This document shows positions 15,100 through 23,803 of a DNA stretch of 54,401 bases, piece by piece (within the stretch, counting starts at the first letter, position 1; every line of letters starts with the position of its first letter). The stretch comes from Streptomyces sp. SM10. Lineage in GTDB: Bacteria > Actinomycetota > Actinomycetes > Streptomycetales > Streptomycetaceae. Under the pieces are notes generated by a model. The model worked only from the letters and a program-made list of their open reading frames with translations, was not told the origin of the DNA and searched no databases. The stretch is from positions 1 through 54,401 of the forward strand of contig NZ_NEUF01000122.1 in the NCBI RefSeq assembly GCF_002910915.1. Direction: 5' to 3'. The translations under genes were made by a program, and so were the position numbers.

Positions 15100-16599
15100 A
15101 TGACGGCGACCGCACCCGAGGAGAACGTCCTCACCCCCCGGAACGGGCATGCGCAGCGCTGGCTGATCCTCGGAGTGATCTGCCTCGCCCAGCTCACGGT
15201 GCTGCTCGACAACACCGTCCTGAACGTCGCGATCCCCTCCCTCACCACCGAGCTGAACGCCTCCACGGCCGATGTGCAGTGGATGATCAACGCCTACTCG
15301 TTGGTCCAGTCCGGACTGCTGCTCACCGCCGGAAGTGCCTCCGACCGCTACGGCCGCAAGAAGATGCTGGTCGCGGGCCTTCTGGTGTTCGGTGTCGGCT
15401 CGCTGGCGGCCGGACTCTCGCAGTCCTCCGGACAGCTGATCGCCGCCCGCGCGGGGATGGGCGTCGGCGGTGCGCTGCTGATCACGACGACCCTGTCCGT
15501 CGTGGTCCAGATCTTCGACGACACCGAACGCGTGAAGGCCATCGGTATCTGGTCCACCGTCAACTCCCTCGGCTTCGCGGCCGGTCCGCTGCTCGGCGGG
15601 GCCATGCTCAACCACTTCTGGTGGGGCGCGATCTTCCTGATCAACATCCCCGTGGCGGTCATCGGCCTGATCGCGGTCGTCCGGCTCGTGCCGGAGTCCA
15701 GGAACCCGAGCGGTGACCGGCCCGACCTGGTCGGGGCCCTGCTCTCGACCCTCGGCATGGCGGCCGTCGTCTACGCGATCATCTCCGGGCCGGAGCACGG
15801 CTGGGGATCCGGGCCGGTCCTGCTGACCGCCTTCGCCGGGGTGGCCGTCCTCACCGGATTCGTCCTGTGGGAGCTCCACATCCCGTACCCGATGCTGGAC
15901 ATGCACTTCTTCCGTGACCAGCGGTTCACGGGGGCGGTGGCCGGCGCGGTCCTGGTCGCCTTCGGGATGACCGGCTCGCTCTTCCTGCTGACCCAGCACC
16001 TGCAGTTCGTCCTCGGCTACGAACCGCTGGAGGCCGGGCTGCGCACGGCTCCGCTCGCCCTCACCGTCGTCGCGCTCAACCTCACCGGACTCGGTGCGCG
16101 GCTCGTCGGCAGGTGGGGGACGCCCGCCGTCATCGGTACCGGGATGTCGCTGCTGGCCGCGGGGCTCGCGGCGATCGCGCTGCTGGGCGGGCGTGACTAC
16201 GGCGGCATGCTGCTCGGCCTGGTCGTCATGGGGGCGGGCGTCGCACTCGCCATGCCCGCCATGGCCAACGCGATCATGAGCGCCATCCCCCGGGAGAAGG
16301 CCGGCGTGGGCGCCGGAGTGAACGGCACGCTCGCCGAGTTCGGGAACGGGCTCGGGGTCGCCGTGCTCGGCGCCGTGCTCAACTCGCGGTTCGCCGCGCT
16401 CGTCCCCGGGGCCGTCGGCGCCGCCTCGCTCCCCGCGGTGCTCGCCTCGGCGGACGGCCGGGCGGAACGGGAGCGCATCACCGACGCCTTCGCCTCCGGG
16501 CTGGAGACCAGCCAACTCGTCGGGGCCGCGGCGGTCCTGGCGGGCGGACTGCTGGCCGCGGCCTTGCTGAGGAGGGCGGAGCGTACCGAAACGGACTGA
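15100..16599 (+). CDS. DHA2-family MFS exporter (EmrB/QacA type)
   Basis: A 499-aa drug:proton antiporter with 14 predicted helices. The first helix carries motif D1 (LTVLLDNTVLNVAIPSL). Motif A follows helix 2 (GSASDRYGRKKMLVAG, about residue 90), and motif C in helix 5 reads LGFAAGPLLGGAML (about 158-171). The ATG at 15100 has GGAG six bases before it. Upstream lie operator repeats suited to a TetR protein, and a TetR gene follows in the same direction, so the unit is probably an autoregulated resistance module. The exported compound cannot be predicted. Confidence 0.9.
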   Translation: MTATAPEENVLTPRNGHAQRWLILGVICLAQLTVLLDNTVLNVAIPSLTTELNASTADVQWMINAYSLVQSGLLLTAGSASDRYGRKKMLVAGLLVFGVGSLAAGLSQSSGQLIAARAGMGVGGALLITTTLSVVVQIFDDTERVKAIGIWSTVNSLGFAAGPLLGGAMLNHFWWGAIFLINIPVAVIGLIAVVRLVPESRNPSGDRPDLVGALLSTLGMAAVVYAIISGPEHGWGSGPVLLTAFAGVAVLTGFVLWELHIPYPMLDMHFFRDQRFTGAVAGAVLVAFGMTGSLFLLTQHLQFVLGYEPLEAGLRTAPLALTVVALNLTGLGARLVGRWGTPAVIGTGMSLLAAGLAAIALLGGRDYGGMLLGLVVMGAGVALAMPAMANAIMSAIPREKAGVGAGVNGTLAEFGNGLGVAVLGAVLNSRFAALVPGAVGAASLPAVLASADGRAERERITDAFASGLETSQLVGAAAVLAGGLLAAALLRRAERTETD

Positions 16600-16681
16600 G
16601 ACCCCAGGTGACGGGCATAGCATCGTGACAGGGTTCGTGCCGGTACGCAGGAGTGCCACAGCAAGACGAGGAGCGTGCGCC

Positions 16682-17455
16682 ATGGGGTCCGCGGCAGACG
16701 GTGTGAGGAGCCCTTCGCGGGTCAGTGTGTGGCTGGACCGCCGGACACCCTCGCGCACCCGCAAGGCGGATCAGCCGACCGGTCTCGACCGCGAAAGGAT
16801 CACGGCGGCGAGCGTGCGGCTGCTGGACGCCGACGGCCTCGCGAAGTTCTCCATGCGGCGCCTGGCCGCCGAGCTCGACGTCACGGCGATGTCCCTCTAC
16901 TGGTACGTCGACACCAAGGACGACCTGCTGGAACTCGCCCTGGACACGGCCTTCGGCGAGATTCCGGCGACGCCCGAGGACGCCGACTGGCACGACCGGC
17001 TGCGCGAACTGGCGGGCCGCTACCGCGCGATGCTGGTGCGCCACCCCTGGGTGTCGGCCCTGATCGGGCGCTTCCTGAACATCGGCCCGCACTCGATGCT
17101 GTTCTCGTACGCGGTGCAGGACGTCGTGCGCGCCACCGGGCTCCCCCTGGAGCGGCAGACGGGTGCGATGTCGGCCGTCTTCCAGTTCGTCTACGGATTC
17201 GGCACCACCGAGGGCCACTTCGTGCAGCGCACGGTGGAGGCCGGTCTCACCCAGGACGAGTACGTCGAGCGCGCGATGGGCACGATCCGCGCGGACCCGG
17301 AGCTCAGGCAGGTCATGCGGCCCTCGGAGGAGCTGATGGCCGCGCGCGGCGGGGGCACGGTGGAGGAGATGCGCGAGCGGGACTTCGCGTTCGCGCTCGA
17401 CCTGCTGATCGCGGGCATCGAAGCGACCTGCGCGCGGACGGCGCACCGGTCGTAG
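16682..17455 (+). CDS. TetR-family regulator (TetR_C_1 type)
   Basis: A 257-aa repressor. After a basic N-terminal extension of about 35 residues comes the helix-turn-helix (RERITAASVRLLDADGLAKF, then SMRRLAAELDVTAMSLYWYV, ending KDDLLELALD). The rest is a helical ligand-binding domain with TetR_C-like residues. The start at ATG 16682 has GAGGAG upstream; longer reading frames before it look unconserved. It is the last gene of the exporter unit, with 82 bp between them, and likely binds the TACGGTGTA sites in front of the exporter. Confidence 0.88.
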   Translation: MGSAADGVRSPSRVSVWLDRRTPSRTRKADQPTGLDRERITAASVRLLDADGLAKFSMRRLAAELDVTAMSLYWYVDTKDDLLELALDTAFGEIPATPEDADWHDRLRELAGRYRAMLVRHPWVSALIGRFLNIGPHSMLFSYAVQDVVRATGLPLERQTGAMSAVFQFVYGFGTTEGHFVQRTVEAGLTQDEYVERAMGTIRADPELRQVMRPSEELMAARGGGTVEEMRERDFAFALDLLIAGIEATCARTAHRS

Positions 17456-17489
17456 TCCCGTCACCCGGGTGGCCCGGGGCGCCCGGACG

Positions 17490-18428
17490 TCAGTAGCCGC
17501 GCACGGTGTCGACGGCCAGCGCGGGCGTACGCCCGTCGGTGACCGCCTCCCAGCAGCTCGCGAAGTCGGCGACGACGTCCTCGTCGGCCGTGATGCCGGC
17601 CGAGTGGGACGTGATCACCGTGTGCGGCAGCCGCCAGGCGGGGTGGCCGGGTCCGGCGGGCTCGTCGGGCAGCACGTCGAGCACGGCCCCGCGCACGGTG
17701 CCGGCGCGCAGCGCGGCCTCCAGGGCCGGCAGGTCCACGGTCGCGCCCCGCCCCACGTTGACGAAGGTGACGCCCCGCATCGCGCGGAACCGGGTGTCGT
17801 CGAAGAACCGCTCCGTGGCGTCGGTGAGCGGCAGGGTGGAGACCACCCACCGGGCCTCCGCCAGTGCCGTGGTCTCCTCCCGCGAGCCGGCCAGGACCAC
17901 CCGGTCGAAGCCCTCGGGCACCTCGCGGGGGGTGCGGCCCACTCCCACCGTGCGTACGGAACAGGCCCGCAGCAGCCCGGCGACGGCGGAGCCGATGCGC
18001 CCGGTGCCGTGGACGACGGCCGTGCGCCCGGCGACGAGTTCGGACGGGATCCGGCGCCACAGCTCCCCGGAGTGCTGGGCGGTGTGCTCCTGGACGGACT
18101 GGCACTCGGCGAGCACCCAGGCCAGCGTGTACTGGGCGATGCGCTCGCCCATCCGCCCCACGGTCCGCGTCAGCAGGGCCCCCGCGGGCCACGGCCCGGA
18201 GGCGAGCAGCGCGTCCGTGCCCGCGTTGACGCTGTGGAACCACAGGAGCCGCGGATTCCGCAGCGCTCCGGGCAGCGCGTCACCCACGTACAGGAACGGT
18301 TCGTCGGCGCACGCGGACGAGGCCGGTCGCCCGGTGATCCGTTCCAGCTCACGGACCACGGCGGGGGAGACGGACGGAGAGGTCAGCAGCCGGGCCCCCG
18401 CGAGCGGGCCCGGGTGGGGCGGTGTCAT
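17490..18428 (-). CDS. D-isomer-specific 2-hydroxyacid dehydrogenase
   Basis: A 312-aa NAD-dependent dehydrogenase. The nucleotide motif is VVHGTGRIGSAVAGLL (about residue 140), slightly different from the common GxGxxG spacing. The substrate-binding region is FVNVGRGATVDLPALEAAL (about 224-240, with Arg), and the end shows VLDVLPDEPAGPGHPAW and the catalytic His in VITSHSAG. The usual catalytic Glu appears within the DEP segment. It acts on an unknown 2-hydroxy or 2-keto acid. It follows the PPOX gene with an 8-bp gap, so the two are likely co-transcribed. Confidence 0.88.
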   Translation of the reverse strand: MTPPHPGPLAGARLLTSPSVSPAVVRELERITGRPASSACADEPFLYVGDALPGALRNPRLLWFHSVNAGTDALLASGPWPAGALLTRTVGRMGERIAQYTLAWVLAECQSVQEHTAQHSGELWRRIPSELVAGRTAVVHGTGRIGSAVAGLLRACSVRTVGVGRTPREVPEGFDRVVLAGSREETTALAEARWVVSTLPLTDATERFFDDTRFRAMRGVTFVNVGRGATVDLPALEAALRAGTVRGAVLDVLPDEPAGPGHPAWRLPHTVITSHSAGITADEDVVADFASCWEAVTDGRTPALAVDTVRGY

Positions 18429-18436
18429 CGGTGCGC

Positions 18437-18904
18437 TCAGCCGCCGGCCAGGTGGGCGGGGAAGCCGCCGGTGGCGACGGGACTCCAGCGCTCGGGGGTG
18501 ATCCGGATGATGGACTTCCCCTGCTTGACCATCGCCGCCCGGTACTCGTCCCAGTCCGGGTGCTCCCCGGAGATGGTGCGGAAGTACTCGACGAGGGGCT
18601 CCACCGAGTCCGGTGAGTCGATGACCTCGGCCGAGCCGTCGATCTGGACCCACGGGCCGTTCCAGTCGTCCGACAGGACGATCACGCTCACCCGCTCGTC
18701 CCGCTTGGCGTTCCGGGTCTTGGCCCGTTCGGGGTACGTCGAGACGACGATCCGCCCCGCGCCGTCGACGCCGCAGGTGAGCGGGGAGCCCTGGGGGCGG
18801 CCGTCGGACCGGGTGGTCAGCAGGATCGCCCGGTGCCTGGGGCGCACGAAGTCCAGCAGTTCCCCGAGTTCCACAGCGGTGTTGGTCGCGATGTTGGGTG
18901 CCAT
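18437..18904 (-). CDS. PPOX-class F420-dependent oxidoreductase
   Basis: A 155-aa split-barrel flavin/deazaflavin protein (FDOR-B type). Recognisable blocks are RHRAILLTTRSDGRPQGSPL (residues 22-41), the cofactor-phosphate contact region STYPERAKTRNAKRDERVSV (about 56-75) and WVQIDGSAEV. Length and sequence fit the actinobacterial F420-dependent group better than pyridoxamine phosphate oxidase itself. The substrate is unknown. It is upstream of the 2-hydroxyacid dehydrogenase in the same transcription unit; a flavin rather than F420 cofactor cannot be excluded. Confidence 0.85.
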   Translation of the reverse strand: MAPNIATNTAVELGELLDFVRPRHRAILLTTRSDGRPQGSPLTCGVDGAGRIVVSTYPERAKTRNAKRDERVSVIVLSDDWNGPWVQIDGSAEVIDSPDSVEPLVEYFRTISGEHPDWDEYRAAMVKQGKSIIRITPERWSPVATGGFPAHLAGG

Positions 18905-18981
18905 GCGTCCAACCCTAGGCCCCGGGGCCGTACCCCTCCCGACAGCCGGGTGGGAGGCGGCACCGGGGCCCTGTGCCCGTC

Positions 18982-19797
18982 CTAGCCGGGGACGGAGTCG
19001 CCCTGGACCGCCTGGATGTCGAGCTCGACCCGCAGCGTCGTGCCGATCGCGGAGATGCCGGCCTGCAGCACCTGGTTGTAGTTCATGGCGAAGTCGTCGC
19101 GGCGCAGCTCCGCCGTCGCGTGGAACGCCGCCCGCACCCCGCCCCACGGGTCGGGGCCGGTGCCCAGGTAGCTGAGGTCGAGATCGACGTCGCGGGCGAT
19201 GCCGTGCATGGTGAGCACGCCGTGCACCGTCCAGCGGTCGGGGCCGGCGGGGGTCAGCGCCCGGGAGCGGTAGGTGAGCTCCGGGTACGCCTCCACGTCC
19301 AGGAAGTCCGCCGAGCGCAGGTGCTTGTCGCGCATGGCGTTGCCCGTGTCGATGCTGGTGGAGGCGATGAAGGCCTCCACCCGGGAGTGCTGGACGTCCT
19401 CGGCGATCTCGATCCGGCCGCCGAATTCGGTGAACCGGCCGTGCACGCTGGAGATCCCCAGGTGCTGCGCGACCGCGGCCACCGAGGAGTGCACCGGGTC
19501 CAGCGACCAGGTGCCGGGAGGCGGGAGTTCCACGCCTCCCTGCCGGGCCAGCACGACGGTCCCGGCCTCGACCCGCCCGCTGGCCGTGACGAGCGCGGTG
19601 GACGCGGCGGGGGCGTACCCCACCGCCGTGACGATCACCGTGTACGCGCCGGCCTGCAGGAGGTCGTCGGTGCGGACGGCCCCGTTCTCGTCGGCGGCGG
19701 CCCGGAGCACCTGCGTGCCCGTCATGTCGGTCACCGTCACGACCGCGTGCTGGACGGCCCAGCCGTCCCGCGTGCGTACCTGTGCGCGAAGTCCCAT
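18982..19797 (-). CDS. YceI-family protein with N-terminal transthyretin-like domain
   Basis: A 271-aa two-domain protein. Residues 1-90 form a carboxypeptidase-regulatory/Cna-B-like beta-sandwich (AVVTVTDMTGTQVLRAAADE, GAYTVIVTAVGYAPA). Residues 95-271 are a YceI lipocalin-like domain (TWSLDPVHSSVAAVAQHLGI, VHGRFTEFGGRI, STSIDTGNAMRDKHLRSADF, YRSRALTPAGPDRW), a fold that binds polyisoprenoids. No signal peptide is visible, unlike Gram-negative YceI. The N-terminal domain resembles the three repeats at the end of the MFS protein encoded just upstream. A ribosome binding site (GGAGAG) precedes the ATG. It has its own leader after a terminator. Confidence 0.88.
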   Translation of the reverse strand: MGLRAQVRTRDGWAVQHAVVTVTDMTGTQVLRAAADENGAVRTDDLLQAGAYTVIVTAVGYAPAASTALVTASGRVEAGTVVLARQGGVELPPPGTWSLDPVHSSVAAVAQHLGISSVHGRFTEFGGRIEIAEDVQHSRVEAFIASTSIDTGNAMRDKHLRSADFLDVEAYPELTYRSRALTPAGPDRWTVHGVLTMHGIARDVDLDLSYLGTGPDPWGGVRAAFHATAELRRDDFAMNYNQVLQAGISAIGTTLRVELDIQAVQGDSVPG

Positions 19798-19835
19798 CCC
19801 GTGTTCTCTCCTTGCTCAAATCACTCGTGAAGCAG

Positions 19836-19850
19836 CGACTCAATGAGTCG
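19836..19850. promoter_or_regulatory. 15-bp palindrome before the YceI gene
   Basis: CGACTCAATGAGTCG is a perfect palindrome with one central base, 38 bp before the YceI start codon. It is well placed for an operator; the protein that binds it is not known. Confidence 0.45.
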
Positions 19851-19906
19851 GGCCCCGGGCGGGATCGGCAGGCCGTCCCCTGCCTGCCGTTCCCGCCACG
19901 GGGCCC
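19850..19906 (-). terminator. Large hairpin terminator after the MFS gene
   Basis: GGGCCCCGGGCGGGATCGGC pairs with GCCGTTCCCGCCACGGGGCCC-type sequence on the far side (19850-19873 against 19882-19906, nearly perfect) with an 8-nt loop. It separates the MFS gene from the YceI gene, both leftward. Confidence 0.65.
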
Positions 19907-19980
19907 ATTTCCGCCGGCGACACAGCCTCTCCGCTCGAAGCGCTGTTCCGCCAGGGGTCTATGTGGATCTTCCGGTGTAC

Positions 19981-22476
19981 CTACTCGCCCGGGTGGGCGA
20001 GTTCGATGTCGTGACCGTCGACACCGGCGCCGCTCACGGTCAGCGAGCCGGCCACCGGCGGGTAGCCGGTCGCGATCACCGAGTACTCACCGGCGTCCAG
20101 GTCGGTGAAGGCGTAGACGCCGTCCTCCCCGGTCGTCGACGTGGCGACCACGTTGCCCGCCGCGTCGATCAGCGTGACCCGGGCGTCGTTCAGCGGTGCC
20201 CGGCCGGAGCCGGCCCTGACGACACCACGCACCAGCGCACCGGAGCGCAGGGCCACGTCGACCCGGGTGACACCCTGGCCGCCGACCTCCACCGGCAGGG
20301 CCAGCGGACGGAAGCCCGCGGCCGTGATTGCGACGGTCACCGAACCGGGGATCAGCTCACCGAAGGTGAACTCGCCCGCGTCGCCCGAGACACCCGTGGC
20401 GAGCACGTCGCCACGCACATCGGTCACGACGACCATGGCGCCCTGGACCGGGGTGCCGCCCTCGGAGGTCCGCACGGTCCCGGAGAGACCGCTCGTGCCG
20501 GCGAGGAGGATGTCGAAGGCCAGCGGCTCGTCGCCGACGACCACCGTGGACGCCTGCGGCTGGAAGCCGTCGGCGGACGCGATCAGGACGTAGCTGCCGG
20601 AGCCCGGCGCGTCCAGGACGTAACCGCCGTCGACCTGGGCGACGGAGCGCCCCAGCTGCCGGCCGCCCAGGGAGATCAGCGTGACCGCGGCGCGGCCGAC
20701 CGGTGCGCCCTCGGCGCCCCGGACCACACCGTGTACGGGCGTCCCCTGCACGACCGGCTCCTTCGTGGCAACCGCCTGCGCCAGGGTGTCGACCGAGGTG
20801 GCCGCGGCCGTGCCCTCGGCGGCCTGTGCGGTGCCGGTGGTGGCCTCGACGTGCTCCGTCACGGCTGCGGCCTCGGGGGAGGCGCTGTCATTGCCCGCCC
20901 TGGTCTTCAGCGCGACCTCCTTGATGAAGAGGGTCAGGACGAAGGCGAGCAGCGCGGCGGGCGCGGCGAAGAGGAAGACGTCGGCGACACCGTGGCCGTA
21001 GGCGACCTCCATGACCGTGCGCAGCGGTGCGGGGAGTGCGTCCAGGTCGGGGATGCCTCCGCCACCGGTTCCGCCGTGGCCGTACGCGGCACCCGCGGGG
21101 CCGAGGTCGGCGATGCCGTCCTTGACGTAGTGGGTGACGCGGTTGCCCAGGACGGCGCCCAGTGCCGAGACGCCGATCGCGCCACCGAGGGAACGGAAGA
21201 ACGTCACGACGGAGCTGGCCGAGCCGAGGTCGGAGGGGGCCACCTGGTTCTGCGTGGCGAGCACCAGGTTCTGCATCATCATGCCGATGCCGAGACCCAT
21301 GACGAACATGAAGATCGCGATGTGCCAGTACGTGGTGTCGTACCGGATGGTGCCCAGCATGCCGAGGCCCGCGGTGAGCAGGAAGCCACCGGAGACGAGC
21401 CAGGCCTTCCAGCGGCCCGTCTTGGTGATGACCTGACCCGAGATGGTCGAGGAGAGGAAGAGTCCGGCGATCATCGGGATGGTCATGACGCCGGACATCG
21501 TCGGCGACTTGCCCCGCGCCAGCTGGAAGTACTGGCTGAAGAAGACGGTGCCCGCGAACATTCCGATACCGACGAACAGCGAGGCCAGCGAGGCCAGCGT
21601 GATGGTGCGGTTACGGAAGAGGCGCAGCGGGATGATCGGCTCGCGGGCCTTCGTCTCGACGAAGAGGAACAGCGCGGCCAGGACGACCGTGCCGGCGAGC
21701 ATCGTCCAGGTCTGCCAGGAGATCCAGTCGTACTTGTCACCGGCGAAGGTGACCCAGAGCAGCAGCAGCGAGACCGCGGCGCTGATGAGGAACGCGCCGG
21801 ACCAGTCGACCTTGACGCCCTCGCGCTTGACCACGGGGAGCTTCAGGGTCTTCTGGAGCACGATCAGGGCGATGATCGCGAACGGCACACCCACGTAGAA
21901 GCACCAGCGCCAGCCCATCCAGCTGGTGTCGGTGATGACACCGCCGAGGAGCGGGCCGCCGACGGTCGCGACGGCGAAGACCGCGCCGAGGTAGCCGCTG
22001 TAGCGACCGCGCTCGCGCGGGGCGATCATCGCGGCCATCACGATCTGGGCGAGGGCGGACAGACCGCCGACGCCGATGCCCTGCACCACACGGCAGGCGA
22101 TGAGCATGCCGCTGCTGGTCGACAGACCGGCGACTATGGAGCCGCCGACGTAGATGATCAGCGCGATCTGGACCAGCAGCTTCTTGCTGAACAGGTCCGC
22201 GAGCTTGCCCCACAGCGGGGTGGTGGCGGTCATGGCCAGCAGCGAGGCCGTCACGACCCAGGTGTAGGCGCTCTGTCCGCCACCGAGGTCGGAGATGATC
22301 TCGGGCAGGGCGTTGGAGACGACCGTCGACGACAGGATCGCGACGAACATGCCGAGCAGCAGCCCGGCGAGGGCCTCCATGATCTGCCGGTGTGTCATCG
22401 GCGTGCCTGCGGGGGCTTCTGCAGCCCCGTGCTTGGCGTGGCCGCCCCGCACACCGGGTGGTGTGGTCGTAGCCAT
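19981..22476 (-). CDS. DHA2 MFS exporter fused to three transthyretin-like domains
   Basis: An 831-aa protein. Residues about 30-545 are a 14-helix MFS exporter (AILSSTVVSNALPEII in helix 1, GKLADLFSKKLLVQIAL as motif A, ATVGGPLLGGVITD as motif C). After a linker of about 50 residues come three carboxypeptidase-regulatory-like beta-sandwich repeats (about 590-665, 670-745 and 750-831), each with a pattern like VxVTDxxGxVLATGVSGDAG followed by a GxYxVxxxAxGF block. In a 14-helix carrier both ends should be cytoplasmic, which is unusual for this domain. MarR lies 23 bp upstream. The start ATG has GAGAAGGAA before it. Confidence 0.88.
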   Translation of the reverse strand: MATTTPPGVRGGHAKHGAAEAPAGTPMTHRQIMEALAGLLLGMFVAILSSTVVSNALPEIISDLGGGQSAYTWVVTASLLAMTATTPLWGKLADLFSKKLLVQIALIIYVGGSIVAGLSTSSGMLIACRVVQGIGVGGLSALAQIVMAAMIAPRERGRYSGYLGAVFAVATVGGPLLGGVITDTSWMGWRWCFYVGVPFAIIALIVLQKTLKLPVVKREGVKVDWSGAFLISAAVSLLLLWVTFAGDKYDWISWQTWTMLAGTVVLAALFLFVETKAREPIIPLRLFRNRTITLASLASLFVGIGMFAGTVFFSQYFQLARGKSPTMSGVMTIPMIAGLFLSSTISGQVITKTGRWKAWLVSGGFLLTAGLGMLGTIRYDTTYWHIAIFMFVMGLGIGMMMQNLVLATQNQVAPSDLGSASSVVTFFRSLGGAIGVSALGAVLGNRVTHYVKDGIADLGPAGAAYGHGGTGGGGIPDLDALPAPLRTVMEVAYGHGVADVFLFAAPAALLAFVLTLFIKEVALKTRAGNDSASPEAAAVTEHVEATTGTAQAAEGTAAATSVDTLAQAVATKEPVVQGTPVHGVVRGAEGAPVGRAAVTLISLGGRQLGRSVAQVDGGYVLDAPGSGSYVLIASADGFQPQASTVVVGDEPLAFDILLAGTSGLSGTVRTSEGGTPVQGAMVVVTDVRGDVLATGVSGDAGEFTFGELIPGSVTVAITAAGFRPLALPVEVGGQGVTRVDVALRSGALVRGVVRAGSGRAPLNDARVTLIDAAGNVVATSTTGEDGVYAFTDLDAGEYSVIATGYPPVAGSLTVSGAGVDGHDIELAHPGE

Positions 22477-22499
22477 TTGGTTCCTTCTCTTTGCTTCTG

Positions 22500-23012
22500 T
22501 TACACGGGTGTACGGGTGTACGAATCGTCGGCGTGCCCGGCGCGGCAGTCGCCGCTGTGCCGTCCGGGGGCGCACCCCCCGGGGACGCGGCAGGAGAAGC
22601 TGTCGCGCAGCCGGGACAACAACGAGTTGAGCTGACCGACTTCTTCGTCGGACCAGTCGTCGAGATTGTGGGCGAACATTTCGGTGGTCCGCCGGCTCAG
22701 TTCGTCGATCATCTCGGCGCCGGCGGGGGTCAGCCGCAGGATGCGGGACCGCTTGTCCGCCGGGTCCAAGGACCGTTCGATCCAGCCGTTCTCCACCGCG
22801 TGGGTCACGTGTCGGCTGGTCACCGACATGTTCACGGCCAGGAGCTCGGCAAGGCGGGATATCCGCATCTCGCCGTACTTGCCCAGCAGCGTCAGCACGG
22901 TGGCCGAGCCACCGGGACACTCGGCGGGCAGGATGCGGGCGAGGCCACGCTTGACGGCTCCGACGGCGCTGAGCTGCCGGGCCAGTTCTTCGTACTGACT
23001 CCGTGCCGCCAC
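22500..23012 (-). CDS. MarR-family regulator
   Basis: A 170-aa winged-helix repressor. The core is VLTLLGKYGEMRISRLAELLAVNMSVTSRHVTHAVENGWIER, with the wing at SLDPADKRSRILRLTPAGAEM (about residues 85-105). The last 25 residues are rich in Cys, Gly and Arg (SCRVPGGCAPGRHSGDCRAG): three Cys within about 14 residues could sense redox or metal, though this is only a suggestion. The GTG start has GGAGGG just upstream. It leads an operon with the exporter that follows 23 bp later. Two TTGC-N5-GCAA sites in its promoter suggest autorepression. Confidence 0.9.
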   Translation of the reverse strand: MAARSQYEELARQLSAVGAVKRGLARILPAECPGGSATVLTLLGKYGEMRISRLAELLAVNMSVTSRHVTHAVENGWIERSLDPADKRSRILRLTPAGAEMIDELSRRTTEMFAHNLDDWSDEEVGQLNSLLSRLRDSFSCRVPGGCAPGRHSGDCRAGHADDSYTRTPV

Positions 23013-23043
23013 TGACCCTCCAGACGTCTCGCGAGGTCATCTT

Positions 23044-23087
23044 GTTGCTTAGGGCAACGATATAAGCGGTTGGTTGCTGCAGGCAAA
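23044..23087 (-). promoter_or_regulatory. marR promoter with two TTGC-N5-GCAA operators
   Basis: GTTGC-TTAGG-GCAAC (23044-23058) and TTGC-TGCAG-GCAA (23074-23086) have the same half-sites and 5-bp spacing, with centres 29 bp apart. Between and across them lies a leftward promoter: TTGCCT (-35) and TATATC (-10) with 16-bp spacing. One operator covers the -35 and the other the start point, the classic MarR layout. Confidence 0.7.
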
Positions 23088-23338
23088 TGAAATGGACCTT
23101 GTAGGAGTAAAGGAACGCAAAAGCCTGCGTAGGGGCGGGGTCAAGCGCGCAGCGCACAGGGGGTGGGCCGTGCCGGATGTGTTCCTGGACACAGGCGTGA
23201 CCTGCGGTGGTGGCTCGTGGAGGCGGTGCGGAGCGCTCCCGCGTGCGGGTGAAGAGGCCGTGTGCGCCGGGAGAGGGCATCGGCCGCCGCCGACCCGGGG
23301 GTTGGGCGGAAGGCCTGCGTTCGCTAGGGTCCTGGGCC

Positions 23339-23554
23339 ATGGCACACAACCCCCACGCCCCGCAGCCGGGCCCCGAGGGCACTCACGACCCGGCGGGCAG
23401 CACGCAGATGTTCCGCGCGTTTGTCGACGAGGGCGAGCCCCAGCGCCGGCAGCAGCCCGCTCCGGCCCCGTCCGGCTCGAAGACCGGGGTGATCGTGGCC
23501 GTCGTCGCGGTCATCGTCGTCCTCGGCGCGGTCGCCTGGCTCGCGCTCGGCTGA
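23339..23554 (+). CDS. Small single-pass membrane protein
   Basis: A 71-aa protein. A Pro/Gln-rich N-terminal part (MAHNPHAPQPGPEGTHDPAG, then STQMFRAFVDEGEPQRRQQP) leads to one C-terminal membrane helix (GVIVAVVAVIVVLGAVAWLAL) ending at the last residue. This is a tail-anchored layout. Such short proteins are conserved next to the SigN/SigF region in related strains as far as I recall, but no role is known. The ATG at 23339 is chosen because the longer frame before it is not protein-like. Confidence 0.6.
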   Translation: MAHNPHAPQPGPEGTHDPAGSTQMFRAFVDEGEPQRRQQPAPAPSGSKTGVIVAVVAVIVVLGAVAWLALG

Positions 23555-23727
23555 CCGTCCCCTTCACGGCGGGTCCGTCGCTCCTCCGCGGGAGCTCAGG
23601 GCCTGCCCGGCGCCCACGTGCGTGTGTGCGCCGCCCTTCCGTACCGCTCCCGCTCCGCCCGTCGGCGCGGGAGCGTCTGCGTTGTCCCGGCGATCGCCGC
23701 ACGTACCGGTGGCGGCCCCGGACACGG

Positions 23728-23769
23728 CGAAGCCGCCGGGGCGGCGGTCATGGCGCCCCGGCGGCTTCG
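23728..23769. terminator. Bidirectional terminator
   Basis: CGAAGCCGCCGGGGCG (23728-23743) pairs perfectly with CGCCCCGGCGGCTTCG (23754-23769) around a 10-nt loop. It lies between the small membrane protein gene and the converging sigma-factor gene and can serve both. Confidence 0.75.
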
Positions 23770-23803
23770 TGAGCCGTGCCGTACGTACGGACCCGTCAGG
23801 GGG

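Noticed and set aside
12311..15115. A 934-codon frame antisense to the glycosyltransferase genes
   Set aside because: It is the mirror of high-GC codon bias; the translation is a low-complexity Arg/Pro/Gly mix and the sense strand has clear domains.
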